A stretch of DNA of 64,000 bases from Ponticaulis sp. (GCA_002723155.1 PBNO01000003.1:296932-360931), one strand, 5' to 3'; positions 16,646-25,930 are shown, counted from the first letter of the stretch. Notes: generated by a model not told the origin, from the sequence alone. A program made the numbers and translations.

Positions 16646-18715
16646 CTATTGTTGACCGCGTGCACGCATCATCCGGTTCACTGTGACATATTCTTCCATG
16701 TCTACAGAGCCATTTCCGTCGAGATCCATACGGCCAAAGCCCGCGCGCATACGGCTACCAAGCATGCCAGTCAGCTCGTCTTCAGTGAGCTGCCCGTCCA
16801 TATTATCGTCCATAGCGGTGAACATGCGCGTCTCGTTCATTTCAGCTGACTGGTGATCGAGACGGTTGTCCGTCGTTTCTCCCACCCAGCGGAATGACAG
16901 GGACGTATAGAGCATTTCTTCAAAGCTCTGCTCGCCCCACGTCACCTGAATATTCGGATCAGGGTTCGCTGCATTGGCGCTGGAGTTGTCATAGACATAG
17001 TCCGAGATCAGACGCGATCCCGCCGGAATGGAGATCGGCTCCTCAAACTCGTAGCCACGCTGCCAGTTGAAGTCGTAGCGCGGCAGAGACAGAAGCGTTT
17101 CCTCAGTACCATCCGGATATTGAATACGCAGATCAGACGCATAGCCACGATAATGCGCATGCGGGAACGCCGAAATCAGCTCTGCGTCATACGGGAACTC
17201 CAGATACGCCGTTTCGACGTGACGCGGCTCGTTCGCCGGAATATCGAGGCTCGCATCCAGAATAACGACAGTCCGGTTCAGAAGCTCAGGTTGTTCCTGG
17301 AAGTAGAAACCGATCTGTGTCTGGTCGACAATTTCACGGCCCACCGGTGTATAGTGCATCTGGAAGCCGATTGCGCCGCCCGCAGGGAATGGCACGCCGG
17401 AGTTTTCCTGCGCCACAGTGGACTCTGCACCTACAGCATAGCCGCCGGTAGAGAACTCCCAGAGCGAGGTCGAGCCCCGCCCGTCCGCCGGTACCTCAGA
17501 CATATAGCCAGACAGCACATGGTGGACGACCTCGCGGTTGCCCGCGCGAACGGTCGTGGCACGCAGCCATGTATCTTCGGTCAGCGGATTTTCCACGACC
17601 GGGTAGGCATAATCGACAACACCTGTCGCTGGCACGGTGTAAGCCGGAAGCGTCAGGATCAGATCAGGCTCGCCAAGCGGCCAGTCCGGGGCATGCAGGT
17701 TCAGGCCCGCGAGCGGATCCTCGCCCTCGCCGCGCGGCGCACCGGCTTCAACCCAGTGAACCAGTGTCTGGGTTTCTTCGACAGTCAGGTCACGCGCATT
17801 ATGGAATGTACCGATGGACGGGTCAGCATGCCATGGCGGCATGCGATCCGTGCGAACCACTTCGCGGATCATCGGCGCCCAGCCCTGAATAGTCTCGTAA
17901 TCGGTCATCGCCCAAGGACCGATACCGCCCTCCTGGTGACACTCGACGCAGTTTTCACGCAGGATAGGCGCAATCTCTTCAGCATAAGAGATCTGCATAT
18001 GCTCTGTTTGATTGCGCTGCTCCGGGAAGTTGATCATGCACCCAGCGCGAATAGCGGGCGCCTCAACCGTGACGTCTTCGCCCGCCAGGACCTGAGAAAT
18101 TGCGTCTGCAGCAAAGTGGTTGTTGGCTTCATTGCGCTGACGCTCATAGGTCTGGCGGTCATTCAGCGCGCCATAATAGACGACTTTAAAGCCCTGTGCC
18201 GGATCGAGCACATAAACCTGCGCTGTACGGTCATAGCCCATGGACTCGCCAATCAGCTGGGTCACGTCATCAAGGATCGGCATATCAATGCCGTAAAGCT
18301 CGGCGTCAGCAGCGATCTCGTCACGATCATCCTGAATGTTGGAATTGATCATGTAGAACTGAACGCCCTGATCAGCGAACTGGTCACGCAGCGCTTTGTA
18401 GTCGGTGACAGCATTGCGCACGATCGGGCAGCCGACACCGTGCGTCATGATCACCACCGCAGGTGCATCTGCGTGGTAGAACAGCTCATGGCTGTCGCCA
18501 TTGTGGTCGATCAGGCGAAAGTTATCGATATATTCCGGCGGGCCGCTGACAGGTGTCGCAGCCGTCGCCATAACCATGCTGTCATGGCCGGAGTGATCCA
18601 TGGCGGAATGATCCATCGCCGCATGGTCTTCTCCGCCTTCTTGCGAACATGCACCTAACAAAAGCGCAGTGAACGCAGTCGCGACAAGCAGATTGCCTCG
18701 TTTAAAAACAGCCAT
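16646..18715 (-). CDS. Lipoprotein with redoxin, cytochrome-like, copper monooxygenase-like and EF-hand regions
   Basis: A 689-residue lipoprotein (lipobox LLLGAC) with a Met/His-rich, metal-binding-like leader (HAAMDHSAMDHSGHDSM). Next comes a redoxin domain with a single-Cys GVGCPIVRNAV motif. A c-type haem-like stretch follows (CVECH, with a later MPPWHADP). Then there is a region matching the copper-ligand pattern of ascorbate-dependent (PHM/DBH-type) monooxygenases: VVHHVL, QMHYTP, PHAHYRG and EEMLYTSLSF. Two EF-hand loops end the protein (DDNMDGQLTEDE and DLDGNGSVDMEE). The domains suggest a periplasmic copper redox enzyme; the substrate is unknown. The ATG at 18715 has GGGAGG upstream. 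The preceding gene is a short paralogue of its N-terminal third. Confidence 0.85.
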   Translation of the reverse strand: MAVFKRGNLLVATAFTALLLGACSQEGGEDHAAMDHSAMDHSGHDSMVMATAATPVSGPPEYIDNFRLIDHNGDSHELFYHADAPAVVIMTHGVGCPIVRNAVTDYKALRDQFADQGVQFYMINSNIQDDRDEIAADAELYGIDMPILDDVTQLIGESMGYDRTAQVYVLDPAQGFKVVYYGALNDRQTYERQRNEANNHFAADAISQVLAGEDVTVEAPAIRAGCMINFPEQRNQTEHMQISYAEEIAPILRENCVECHQEGGIGPWAMTDYETIQGWAPMIREVVRTDRMPPWHADPSIGTFHNARDLTVEETQTLVHWVEAGAPRGEGEDPLAGLNLHAPDWPLGEPDLILTLPAYTVPATGVVDYAYPVVENPLTEDTWLRATTVRAGNREVVHHVLSGYMSEVPADGRGSTSLWEFSTGGYAVGAESTVAQENSGVPFPAGGAIGFQMHYTPVGREIVDQTQIGFYFQEQPELLNRTVVILDASLDIPANEPRHVETAYLEFPYDAELISAFPHAHYRGYASDLRIQYPDGTEETLLSLPRYDFNWQRGYEFEEPISIPAGSRLISDYVYDNSSANAANPDPNIQVTWGEQSFEEMLYTSLSFRWVGETTDNRLDHQSAEMNETRMFTAMDDNMDGQLTEDELTGMLGSRMRAGFGRMDLDGNGSVDMEEYVTVNRMMRARGQQ

Positions 18716-18817
18716 AAGGCTACCTCCCGTGTATTATTATCTGGAGGTAGCTATATCAAATGTAGTGGCCGACACTCAAGAGAAACCCGAGTAAAGCACT
18801 AAAGAAAGAACAAGTGA

Positions 18818-19543
18818 TCAGAGAAAGTTGATCATACATCCCGCTCTGATCGCAGGTGCCGTTACGGTAACCTCTTCGCCAGCAAGCATCTGGTTCAGAA
18901 CCTCTGCAGCGAAATGATTCTGGGCTTCATTCCTTTGGCGCTCATAAGTCTGACGATCATTGAGCGAACCATAATACATGACACGGAAATCATCAGACGG
19001 GTCGAGCACATAAATCTGGGCGGTCCGGTCATACCCCATCTGACGGCCAACCGACTGATCTTCGTCATCCAGAATTGGCATGGTGATGGAATAGAGTTCG
19101 GCATCCGCGGCTAGCTCGTCCATGTCATCCTGAATGTTGGAATTGATCATGTAGAACGGGATACCCTGATCTTCGAACTGTGCCGCGAGCTCTTTATAAT
19201 CGGTCACAGCATTGCGCACGATCGGGCAACCGACACCGTGCGTCATCAGAACCACCGCTGGGGCATCGGAATGATCACTCAGCGTGTGCGTCTGACCGTC
19301 ACTGCCCATCAGCGTGAAATCGGCAACATGCTCCGCAGCGCCATAAGACGGTGTATTCGCATTCGCCATTTCCATGCCTTCATGGCCGGAATGATCCATA
19401 GAGCCGTGATCCATGGACGCATGGTCCATCCCCTCATGGTTCATGCCCGCATGCTCATCTGCGCCCTGATCAGAACATGCCGCAAGCGCCAGTGCGGAAA
19501 TCGCCGTCACGAATAAGAGCTGAGATCGCTTCGTAAAAGACAT
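18818..19543 (-). CDS. Met/His-rich redoxin-domain lipoprotein
   Basis: A 241-residue lipoprotein (lipobox LALAAC). After the lipid-attachment Cys comes a repeated Met/His/Asp leader (HEGMDHASMDHGSMDHSGHEGM), resembling the metal-binding segments of periplasmic copper proteins. Then follows a redoxin domain with GVGCPIVRNAVTDYK. The protein is a close paralogue of the first third of the next gene and stops at RAGCMINFL, just where that gene continues into its haem-like region. The ATG at 19543 has GGAGG seven bases upstream; an upstream in-frame start is less likely. The two genes lie 102 bp apart and may share a transcript. Confidence 0.87.
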   Translation of the reverse strand: MSFTKRSQLLFVTAISALALAACSDQGADEHAGMNHEGMDHASMDHGSMDHSGHEGMEMANANTPSYGAAEHVADFTLMGSDGQTHTLSDHSDAPAVVLMTHGVGCPIVRNAVTDYKELAAQFEDQGIPFYMINSNIQDDMDELAADAELYSITMPILDDEDQSVGRQMGYDRTAQIYVLDPSDDFRVMYYGSLNDRQTYERQRNEAQNHFAAEVLNQMLAGEEVTVTAPAIRAGCMINFL

Positions 19544-19593
19544 TCGCCTTCCTCCCATATATTTATGAGAGCAGACTATATAAATAGTGCGCA

Positions 19594-19630
19594 TGTCACT
19601 CAAGGTGTCTTGCGTGACACTTTACGTCAC
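19594..19630. promoter_or_regulatory. Repeated GTGAC/GTCAC motifs between divergent genes
   Basis: TGTCAC (19594), GTGTC (19605), GTGACAC (19614) and GTCAC (19626) lie within 37 bp between the redoxin lipoprotein gene and the divergent secreted-protein gene. TGTCAC and GTGACA form an inverted repeat. This could be an operator serving either gene, but no regulator is assigned. Confidence 0.3.
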
Positions 19631-19747
19631 ATGCCCGACGACAATTTGCAGATCGACTCCCGACCTACTGTCTCCCATGCCTTGACGGATGGTAGTGCGA
19701 TGGCCTGTGATGCCAACGGGACAACCTACAGTCAGGGGACAATCGCC

Positions 19748-20137
19748 ATGAAGCACGCACTCACAGGTACGGCATTGGGCTTAATGGTCGCGGCATCATT
19801 CTCAGGCACGGTTGGGCACGCACAGGACCGCTCCGAAGAGCACGAAACGCCCGAATACTCAGAAGAGACACAAGACGTAAAGATTGACTGCGACGCACTT
19901 CCCTCTGCTGACGAAATCATGACTGCAGAAGAAGAATACCTCGAACAGATACAGGAAGACGTTTGGACAGATGCCACATCTGATTCCTCTATAATCCAAC
20001 CGGGCCATGCGCTTCTTGACTGGTTTGATGAACTCGGCGCGATCGAGTCCGTCCAAGACGTATCGGTCTGTTATCCAGAAGACGTAAACCGCATCATTGA
20101 GCGACGCGCACGCCCGGAAGAAAAAATCGAGGGTTGA
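19748..20137 (+). CDS. Small secreted acidic protein, unknown function
   Basis: I do not recognise this 129-residue protein. A signal peptide (MKHALTGTALGLMVAASFSGTVGHAQ) precedes a strongly acidic mature chain with two cysteines (KIDCDAL and SVCYPED), which could form a disulfide. The open frame extends further upstream, but the ATG at 19748 starts the signal peptide and has GGGGA upstream. It is divergent from the redoxin lipoprotein gene and 57 bp before the exonuclease gene. Confidence 0.65.
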   Translation: MKHALTGTALGLMVAASFSGTVGHAQDRSEEHETPEYSEETQDVKIDCDALPSADEIMTAEEEYLEQIQEDVWTDATSDSSIIQPGHALLDWFDELGAIESVQDVSVCYPEDVNRIIERRARPEEKIEG

Positions 20138-20194
20138 TCAGACAGGCATGATATCGGTGCGAGACATTGCCAGACACTCACCTATATCTGTCTC

Positions 20195-21217
20195 ATGCGA
20201 TCACCCGACCAGCTTCTGCACCCTACCCCAGCGGGCCTTTATTGCCCCGTCGGTGATTTTTACATCGATCCGGTTCGCGCGGTTGATCGCGCCGTCATCA
20301 CACATGGCCATGCAGACCATGCCCGTGCCGGACACGGCGCCGTGCTCGCAACACCTGAGACCATCAACATTATGGCGGCGCGCTATGGCAAGGACTTCAC
20401 GGCTAAGCGCCAGCCAACAGAACTTGGCGAAGTGGTCAGCATAAACGGCGTGGAGGTTTCACTTGCACCAGCAGGGCACGTGCTAGGCTCTGCACAGGCC
20501 GTGGTTGAGCATAAAGGCCTTCGAATGGTCTGCACGGGTGATTATAAGCGCCGCCAGGACCCGACCTGCACCCCGTTTGAACCTGTGCCGTGTCATGTCT
20601 TCATATCCGAGGCGACCTTTGCGCTGCCCGTCTTTCGTCACCCGGATGACCGGGAAGAAATCAGAAAGCTGCTCCACAGTCTCACCACCTTTCCTGACCG
20701 CGCCCATCTGGTTGGGGTGTATGCGCTCGGAAAAGCCCAGCGTGTCATCTCGCTTATCCGCGAGGCCGGCTACCACGACACCATCTATATTCATGGCGCG
20801 CTGAAATCGCTTTGCGACCTCTACGAAGACCACGGCATTTCACTTGGCAGCCTTGAGCCCGCAACGCTTGAAAAAGGCGTCGCGAAAGAAGAACAGGCCA
20901 AATTCGCAGGCAAGATTGTGATGGGCCCGCCATCTGCCTTTCGCGATAAATGGGCGCGGCGCTTTCCGGACCCGATCACCGTCTTCTGCTCAGGCTGGAT
21001 GCGCATACGTCAACGCGCCAAACAAAGCGGCGTGGAACTACCGATTATCCTCTCGGACCATGCCGACTGGGATGAACTCACCCAAACCGTACGCGACGTG
21101 AACCCGCAAGAGCTTTGGGTTACCCATGGCCGCGAGGACGCTCTATGTCGCTGGGCGGAACTCGAGGGCTATAGCGCCCGTCCGCTCAGGCTGGTCGGCT
21201 ATGATGAGGATAGCTGA
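20195..21217 (+). CDS. Ligase-associated DNA exonuclease, metallo-beta-lactamase fold
   Basis: A 340-residue predicted nuclease of the metallo-beta-lactamase/beta-CASP type. It carries the metal motif THGHADHARAGH near the N-terminus, further ligands at GHVLGSAQ and CTGDYKRR, and a late SDHADWDE. The family accompanies a bacterial ATP-dependent DNA ligase in a proposed DNA-damage-response set of exonuclease, ligase, helicase and phosphoesterase. Here the ligase follows 1.1 kb downstream, after an unrelated protease gene. The helicase and phosphoesterase are not in this window. No strong ribosome site is visible before the ATG. Confidence 0.88.
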   Translation: MRSPDQLLHPTPAGLYCPVGDFYIDPVRAVDRAVITHGHADHARAGHGAVLATPETINIMAARYGKDFTAKRQPTELGEVVSINGVEVSLAPAGHVLGSAQAVVEHKGLRMVCTGDYKRRQDPTCTPFEPVPCHVFISEATFALPVFRHPDDREEIRKLLHSLTTFPDRAHLVGVYALGKAQRVISLIREAGYHDTIYIHGALKSLCDLYEDHGISLGSLEPATLEKGVAKEEQAKFAGKIVMGPPSAFRDKWARRFPDPITVFCSGWMRIRQRAKQSGVELPIILSDHADWDELTQTVRDVNPQELWVTHGREDALCRWAELEGYSARPLRLVGYDEDS

Positions 21218-21281
21218 ACCGCATTAGTGAATTGACGACGGCGCGAGTTTGGCAAAAACTCTCTTAAAAGGAGATTGCGCG

Positions 21282-22253
21282 TTGAAACGCCTCGGCTTCA
21301 TTCTGCTTCTCACTGGCAGTGCCATTCTTGGCTCTGCCACGGCTGATGATGCGCGCGTCGAGACCGATATGCCGGAACACTTTCTCCGGCTTGAAGGCAA
21401 TTTTCATCCATGCGGCCCTACAGCGACCGCGGAAGAACTCGCGAGCCCCGACTATCTGAAATACGAAGGCAAAATGGACGCCGCCCCCCTGCCGGAGCTG
21501 CGCAACCGTTTTCGCCCACCATCAGCGCGCGACCTGCCCGGCATCGTCAAAATGGAACGCGAGACCGACACTGAAGACTTCGACGTTGCTTCCAGCCATT
21601 GCTCTGCCACACGAATTTCAGAGAACTGGTTTCTCACCGCAGCGCACTGCCTGACGGGCAGTTTTGACCGCATCGTCCTGCGCGCCAATTCCCAGCAGCT
21701 CTCCTCCAACGAAATCCAGCGCGTCGAAGTCGATTTTGCTGTCTGCCATGGCAGTTTTTCAGGCCAGACCGACAATTACCGGAACGACATCGCACTCGTG
21801 CATATCGCCGATGACGATATAGACCGGCTGGTCAACGTACCGCCTGTCGCCTGGGGCCAGACTTCACGGCCATTCTCAGAGAAATTCTATGAAACCGCCC
21901 GCGTCGGCGGTTGGGGAGCGCTCTCCTATTATGGAGAGCTGGCCGATATGCTCCAACGCGAGGAAATCCACATCATTGACGTCCTGCCCGACCGTATTCG
22001 CGGCGCCACTCAGGTTTCCGGCGGCCCGTGCGTTGGCGATTCAGGCGGCCCACTCATGGTGGATGATGAAAGCGGCCATCCGGTGATGATGGGCGTCCTC
22101 TCTACGCTGATGCCATCCGTCAGCGGCGAGATGTGCTCAGGCGTTTACGCTGTGAATTATGTGAACCTTGAAACCCAGCGCGACTGGATCAACGCCGTCA
22201 TGGAGACCTGCGAGCTGGATGACGCGCTTTGCCGCCGTTCACTCTCTTACTGA
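21282..22253 (+). CDS. Secreted trypsin-like (S1) serine protease
   Basis: An exported protease of 323 residues from the chosen TTG at 21282. AAGGAGA lies seven bases upstream and the start leads straight into a signal peptide (MKRLGFILLLTGSAILGSATA). The triad is complete: His in FLTAAHCL, Asp in NDIALVHI, Ser in CVGDSGGPL. Several cysteines around these motifs suggest disulfides, as in secreted S1 enzymes. It sits between the ligase-associated exonuclease and the ligase on the same strand, an unexpected place for a secreted protease. A TTG at 21249 is the alternative start. Confidence 0.85.
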   Translation: MKRLGFILLLTGSAILGSATADDARVETDMPEHFLRLEGNFHPCGPTATAEELASPDYLKYEGKMDAAPLPELRNRFRPPSARDLPGIVKMERETDTEDFDVASSHCSATRISENWFLTAAHCLTGSFDRIVLRANSQQLSSNEIQRVEVDFAVCHGSFSGQTDNYRNDIALVHIADDDIDRLVNVPPVAWGQTSRPFSEKFYETARVGGWGALSYYGELADMLQREEIHIIDVLPDRIRGATQVSGGPCVGDSGGPLMVDDESGHPVMMGVLSTLMPSVSGEMCSGVYAVNYVNLETQRDWINAVMETCELDDALCRRSLSY

Positions 22254-22297
22254 AGGGCGGACCTGTCATTCTTCCCCGCCGGACTTATCTCTAGCCT

Positions 22298-23929
22298 ATG
22301 CAGGCCTTTTCCCAGCTTCTTGATAGTCTGATCCTCACACCGGGGCGGAACGCGAAGATTACGCTTCTTTGTGACTATTTCGCGCGAACGCCCGATCCGG
22401 CGCGCGGCTGGGCACTCGCAGCTATTACAGGCGAGCTGGACCTGAAAACCATCAAGCCAGCCATGATCCGCGCGCTTGTCTCCGAACGCATGGATGAAGA
22501 GCTGTTTCGTCTCTCATATGATTATGTCGGTGACCTAGCTGAAACGGTGAGCCTGGTCTGGCCCGAAACGCATGGCGCGAACTATTCGCCCACGCTGGAT
22601 GAAATCGTCGATACGGTGCAGGACACGCCAAAAGCCAAGGCACCGGAGCTTATCGCGCACTGGCTGGACAGGCTCGGCGCGTCGGAGCGCTGGGCATTGC
22701 TAAAGCTCGTCACCGGCGGGCTGCGCATCGGCGTCTCTGCGCGCCTTGCAAAACAAGCATTAGCGAAGTTTGGCGGCGTAGAGGCTGGCGAGATTGAAGA
22801 GCTCTGGCACGGGCTCGATGCGCCCTATGAAGACCTGTTCGCCTGGCTCTCAGGTGACGGCGAGAAGCCCGCTCCAGACATGAGCGGCGCTTTCAGGCCC
22901 GTTATGCTCGCCCATCCGCTGATTGCAAAGAAAGACCGCGATGATCCGGACGCTATCAATCCTGACATGATCACACCTGAAGCGTTTGCCGCCGAATGGA
23001 AATGGGACGGCATTCGCGTGCAGGCCGTTAGTGAGAATGGCGTGCGCCGCCTCTACACGCGCACCGGCGATGACATCTCTCACACCTTTCCGGATGTCGT
23101 CGCCGCAATGGAATTTGACGCGGTTCTGGATGGCGAACTTCTGGTCAGAAAACCGGATGGCAATGTAGCGCCATTCAATGATCTCCAGCAGCGCCTGAAC
23201 CGGAAAACCGTCTCTAAAAAGATGCTCTCTGAGCGGCCTGCCTTCATACGCGCCTATGACATTCTCCATCATGGCGAAGAGGATTTGCGCGCCCTCACCT
23301 TCCGCGAACGCCGCGCAAAACTGGAAGCGCTGCTCGGCACGTCTCCGACTGACCGGTTTGATGTATCGCCTCTGGTAGAGGTCACGGATGCAGCAAGCCT
23401 CAACGCGCTACGAAACGCGCCGCCCCAGCCTGAGATCGAAGGCCTGATGCTGAAACGCTGGGAGTCGGTCTATGAAGCCGGCCGCCCGAAAGGCCCGTGG
23501 TTCAAATGGAAGCGTGATCCATTCCTCATCGACGCGGTGATCATGTATGCACAACGCGGCCATGGCAGACGATCCGGTTACTTCTCGGATTTTACATTTG
23601 GTGTCTGGGCTGAAACCGATGACGGACATGAGATCACCCCTGTCGGCAAAGCCTATTTCGGCTTCACAGATGAAGAACTGAAAGAACTCGACAAGTTCGT
23701 GCGAAACAACACAATCGACAGGTTTGGTCCCGTCCGCATGGTCAAGGCCACCCGCGAGGAAGGCCTTGTCGTAGAGGTCGCATTTGAAGGCCTGAATGCC
23801 TCACCGCGGCATAAATCCGGCGTTGCCATGCGCTTTCCGCGCTTTAACAGGATACGCTGGGATAAGCCCGCTGCAGAGGCCGAGACACTTGATGGCCTGA
23901 AAGAATTTCTGAGCTATAGTGAGGCCTGA
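22298..23929 (+). CDS. ATP-dependent DNA ligase
   Basis: A 543-residue ligase that seals nicks using ATP. An all-helical N-terminal domain (about 1-200) precedes the nucleotidyltransferase core. The adenylated lysine is Lys235 in KWDGIRVQ (motif I). DGELLV, IRAYDILHH, EGLMLKR and WFKWKRDPF match later motifs, and an OB-fold domain follows. The architecture fits the bacterial ligases paired with the metallo-beta-lactamase exonuclease (20195-21217), proposed to act in DNA damage response, rather than the multidomain LigD. The ATG at 22298 lies 44 bp after the protease gene. Confidence 0.93.
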   Translation: MQAFSQLLDSLILTPGRNAKITLLCDYFARTPDPARGWALAAITGELDLKTIKPAMIRALVSERMDEELFRLSYDYVGDLAETVSLVWPETHGANYSPTLDEIVDTVQDTPKAKAPELIAHWLDRLGASERWALLKLVTGGLRIGVSARLAKQALAKFGGVEAGEIEELWHGLDAPYEDLFAWLSGDGEKPAPDMSGAFRPVMLAHPLIAKKDRDDPDAINPDMITPEAFAAEWKWDGIRVQAVSENGVRRLYTRTGDDISHTFPDVVAAMEFDAVLDGELLVRKPDGNVAPFNDLQQRLNRKTVSKKMLSERPAFIRAYDILHHGEEDLRALTFRERRAKLEALLGTSPTDRFDVSPLVEVTDAASLNALRNAPPQPEIEGLMLKRWESVYEAGRPKGPWFKWKRDPFLIDAVIMYAQRGHGRRSGYFSDFTFGVWAETDDGHEITPVGKAYFGFTDEELKELDKFVRNNTIDRFGPVRMVKATREEGLVVEVAFEGLNASPRHKSGVAMRFPRFNRIRWDKPAAEAETLDGLKEFLSYSEA

Positions 23930-23946
23930 CTTCGGGAGGGTCCAAA

Positions 23947-24435
23947 ATGATAACAACCAAGCTTCTTATTCCGGCTGCAGCGCTGTTTATGTCCGCATCT
24001 GCGTTTGCGCACGGAGCGCAGTCCGATCATGCTCATGACGCAGAATTCGATACAGTGACAGAACCGGAGCTGACCGACGGCCGCCCGACCACGCCAGGCT
24101 CACACATGATGCTGCAGGCGGCTATCGAGGCTGCAGACGGGCTGGAAGTCATCATCTCCGACGTGATCATCCCGCCAAATGCCAGCGTGCCGCTGCATGA
24201 ACATCCGGGCGAGGAATTCCTCTATGTGATTGAAGGTTCTGCGCTTCACCGTCAGGAGGGCATGGACGATATGTGGCTGTCGGCTGGCGATGCGTTCGTT
24301 ATCACGCCTTATGCTGCGCACTCACCGATTGGCGGGCCGGATGGCGCACGCGCCATTGTCTTCCGTGTTCATGTTGAAGGTCAGCCGGAACGCATCCTCA
24401 TTGATGCAGAAACACGTGAGCCGCTGGAGGATTAG
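23947..24435 (+). CDS. Secreted cupin-domain protein
   Basis: A 162-residue exported protein with a signal peptide (MITTKLLIPAAALFMSASAFA) and one cupin barrel. Motif 1 reads PLHEHPGEEFLYVIEGSALH, with the His, His and Glu metal ligands. Motif 2, GDAFVITPYAAHSPIGG, supplies the last His. A His-rich segment (HGAQSDHAHD) follows the signal peptide. The ligand and reaction are unknown. It begins 18 bp after the ligase gene with GGGAGG upstream, so it may be co-transcribed, and it converges on the thioredoxin-like gene with a 4-bp overlap. Confidence 0.85.
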   Translation: MITTKLLIPAAALFMSASAFAHGAQSDHAHDAEFDTVTEPELTDGRPTTPGSHMMLQAAIEAADGLEVIISDVIIPPNASVPLHEHPGEEFLYVIEGSALHRQEGMDDMWLSAGDAFVITPYAAHSPIGGPDGARAIVFRVHVEGQPERILIDAETREPLED

Positions 24436-24929
24436 CGCCCAGTCAGAAATCCGACGAGCTGGTCCGCGGTCATCCGGCCGCACGCCACCTGCCCTAACCG
24501 GCCGTCCGGACTGATCAGATACACGCATGGCGTACCCGGCGTATATTGAAGCGCTGATAGAAGCTCGCGGCTCGACTGATAGGCCGGAATGCTCGTGCGG
24601 TACTCGTCCAGTTCACGCAGCAGCGCAGGCACACTGCCATTGCGCGAGACGGCAGCAACCTGAAGCCATGGCGCGCGGTCGCGTTGCAGCTCTTCAATGT
24701 CGCGAAACTGGATGGCGCACCACGGGCAGCCCGGCTGGAATAGCACGACAAGCGTGATGTTTCCCGAATAGCTCGCAAAAGATGGCGCTTCGTTCAGCGC
24801 CGTCGCGCCAAGCGTATAGATGCCCTCAGCGCTCTGCGTCGCGGGAATAACCGCCGCCTGCTGGGCAGATGATGGCTGGCCAAAATTCAAGACCAGCGCC
24901 GTGGCAATCAAACTCAACAACAAACGCAC
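24432..24929 (-). CDS. Periplasmic thioredoxin-like protein (TlpA/peroxiredoxin type)
   Basis: A 165-residue exported protein. The signal peptide (MRLLLSLIATALVLNFGQPSSA) is followed by a thioredoxin fold with the active-site motif CPWC in LFQPGCPWCAIQF. A cis-Pro region follows (PGTPCVYLISPDGRLG). It probably reduces or isomerises periplasmic disulfides or shuttles electrons. The start is a GTG at 24929 with GGAGG seven bases upstream. Its 3' end overlaps the cupin gene by four bases. Confidence 0.85.
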   Translation of the reverse strand: MRLLLSLIATALVLNFGQPSSAQQAAVIPATQSAEGIYTLGATALNEAPSFASYSGNITLVVLFQPGCPWCAIQFRDIEELQRDRAPWLQVAAVSRNGSVPALLRELDEYRTSIPAYQSSRELLSALQYTPGTPCVYLISPDGRLGQVACGRMTADQLVGFLTGR

Positions 24930-25078
24930 AACACGACCTCCATGCGAGCATTTGAGCCTAGCAGAGATCAGTTAAGAAACAGACCAGCAAACACAGCACA
25001 AAAATTTGAGCCTGCCTTTTGCAAAACGACACAAACTCGCGTTAACCAGAGCAGGTAAACCAATCATAGGAGTTCAGA

Positions 25079-25906
25079 ATGGAATTCGACCCTCAGGCAA
25101 TTTGGGACCAGTACGGCGTACTGATCGTAAATGGCGCACTGAACGTAATCGGCGCGATCATCCTCTTGATCATCGGTCTTCGCATTGCCGGCTGGCTCGC
25201 AGGCACTGTCCGCTCTCAAGCCGCGAAACGCGAAAATGTAGACGACACGCTCGCTAGCTTCTTCGCGTCACTGGTGCGCTGGGGCGTAACGGCTGCGGTT
25301 GTCATTGCTGTCTTCGGCATTTTCGGCATTCCGGTCGCATCCTTCGCAGCGGTACTCGGTGCCCTGACGCTCGCCATTGGTCTGTCCATGCAGGGCGCGC
25401 TCGGTAATATCGCCTCTGGTGTGATGATCACGCTGTTCCGCCCGTACAAGCTGGGTGACTTCATCGAAGTTGCGGGCGTGTCCGGTTCTGTGAAAGACAT
25501 CAACCTCTTCCAGACGGTCATCGCGACGCCGGACAACAAGAAGATCATGATCCCGAACGGTCAGGCAATCGATGGCGTCATCACCAACTATTCCGGCTAC
25601 ACGACCCGCCGCTGCGATGTCGTCTTCGGCATTGATTACGACGACGACTTCGATAACGCGATCGCAATCCTCAAAGAGATCATCGCTGCTGACGAACGCA
25701 TTCTAAAAGATCCGGAACCGTTTGTTCGCGTGACGAATCTGGGTGACAGCTCGGTCGACATTACCTGCCGCCTCTGGTGTCAGGCGGGCGATTACTGGCC
25801 GATCAAATTCGACATGCTGGAAAAAGTGAAAAAGTCCTTCGACACTCAGGGCGTTTCCATTCCCTACCCGCATACGACAATCGTCAAGAAAGACGCTGCA
25901 GCGTAA
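25079..25906 (+). CDS. Small-conductance mechanosensitive channel, MscS family
   Basis: A 275-residue inner-membrane channel that opens under membrane tension to release solutes on osmotic downshock. Three transmembrane helices lie in the first 110 residues. The pore helix (LAIGLSMQGALGNIASGVMI) and the beta-domain start (FRPYKLGDFIEVAG) are classic MscS signatures. The C-terminal cytoplasmic domain ends near PYPHTTIV. Length matches minimal MscS. AGGAG lies upstream of the ATG, and a terminator follows, so it is likely a single-gene unit. Confidence 0.95.
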   Translation: MEFDPQAIWDQYGVLIVNGALNVIGAIILLIIGLRIAGWLAGTVRSQAAKRENVDDTLASFFASLVRWGVTAAVVIAVFGIFGIPVASFAAVLGALTLAIGLSMQGALGNIASGVMITLFRPYKLGDFIEVAGVSGSVKDINLFQTVIATPDNKKIMIPNGQAIDGVITNYSGYTTRRCDVVFGIDYDDDFDNAIAILKEIIAADERILKDPEPFVRVTNLGDSSVDITCRLWCQAGDYWPIKFDMLEKVKKSFDTQGVSIPYPHTTIVKKDAAA

Positions 25907-25930
25907 GCCGGGCAAAATTCCGACTTCGAC

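Noticed and set aside
17120..18658. Open frame of 512 codons on the + strand
   Set aside because: It is antisense to the multidomain redoxin gene, shows no domain or ribosome site, and arises from the codon bias of the opposite strand.
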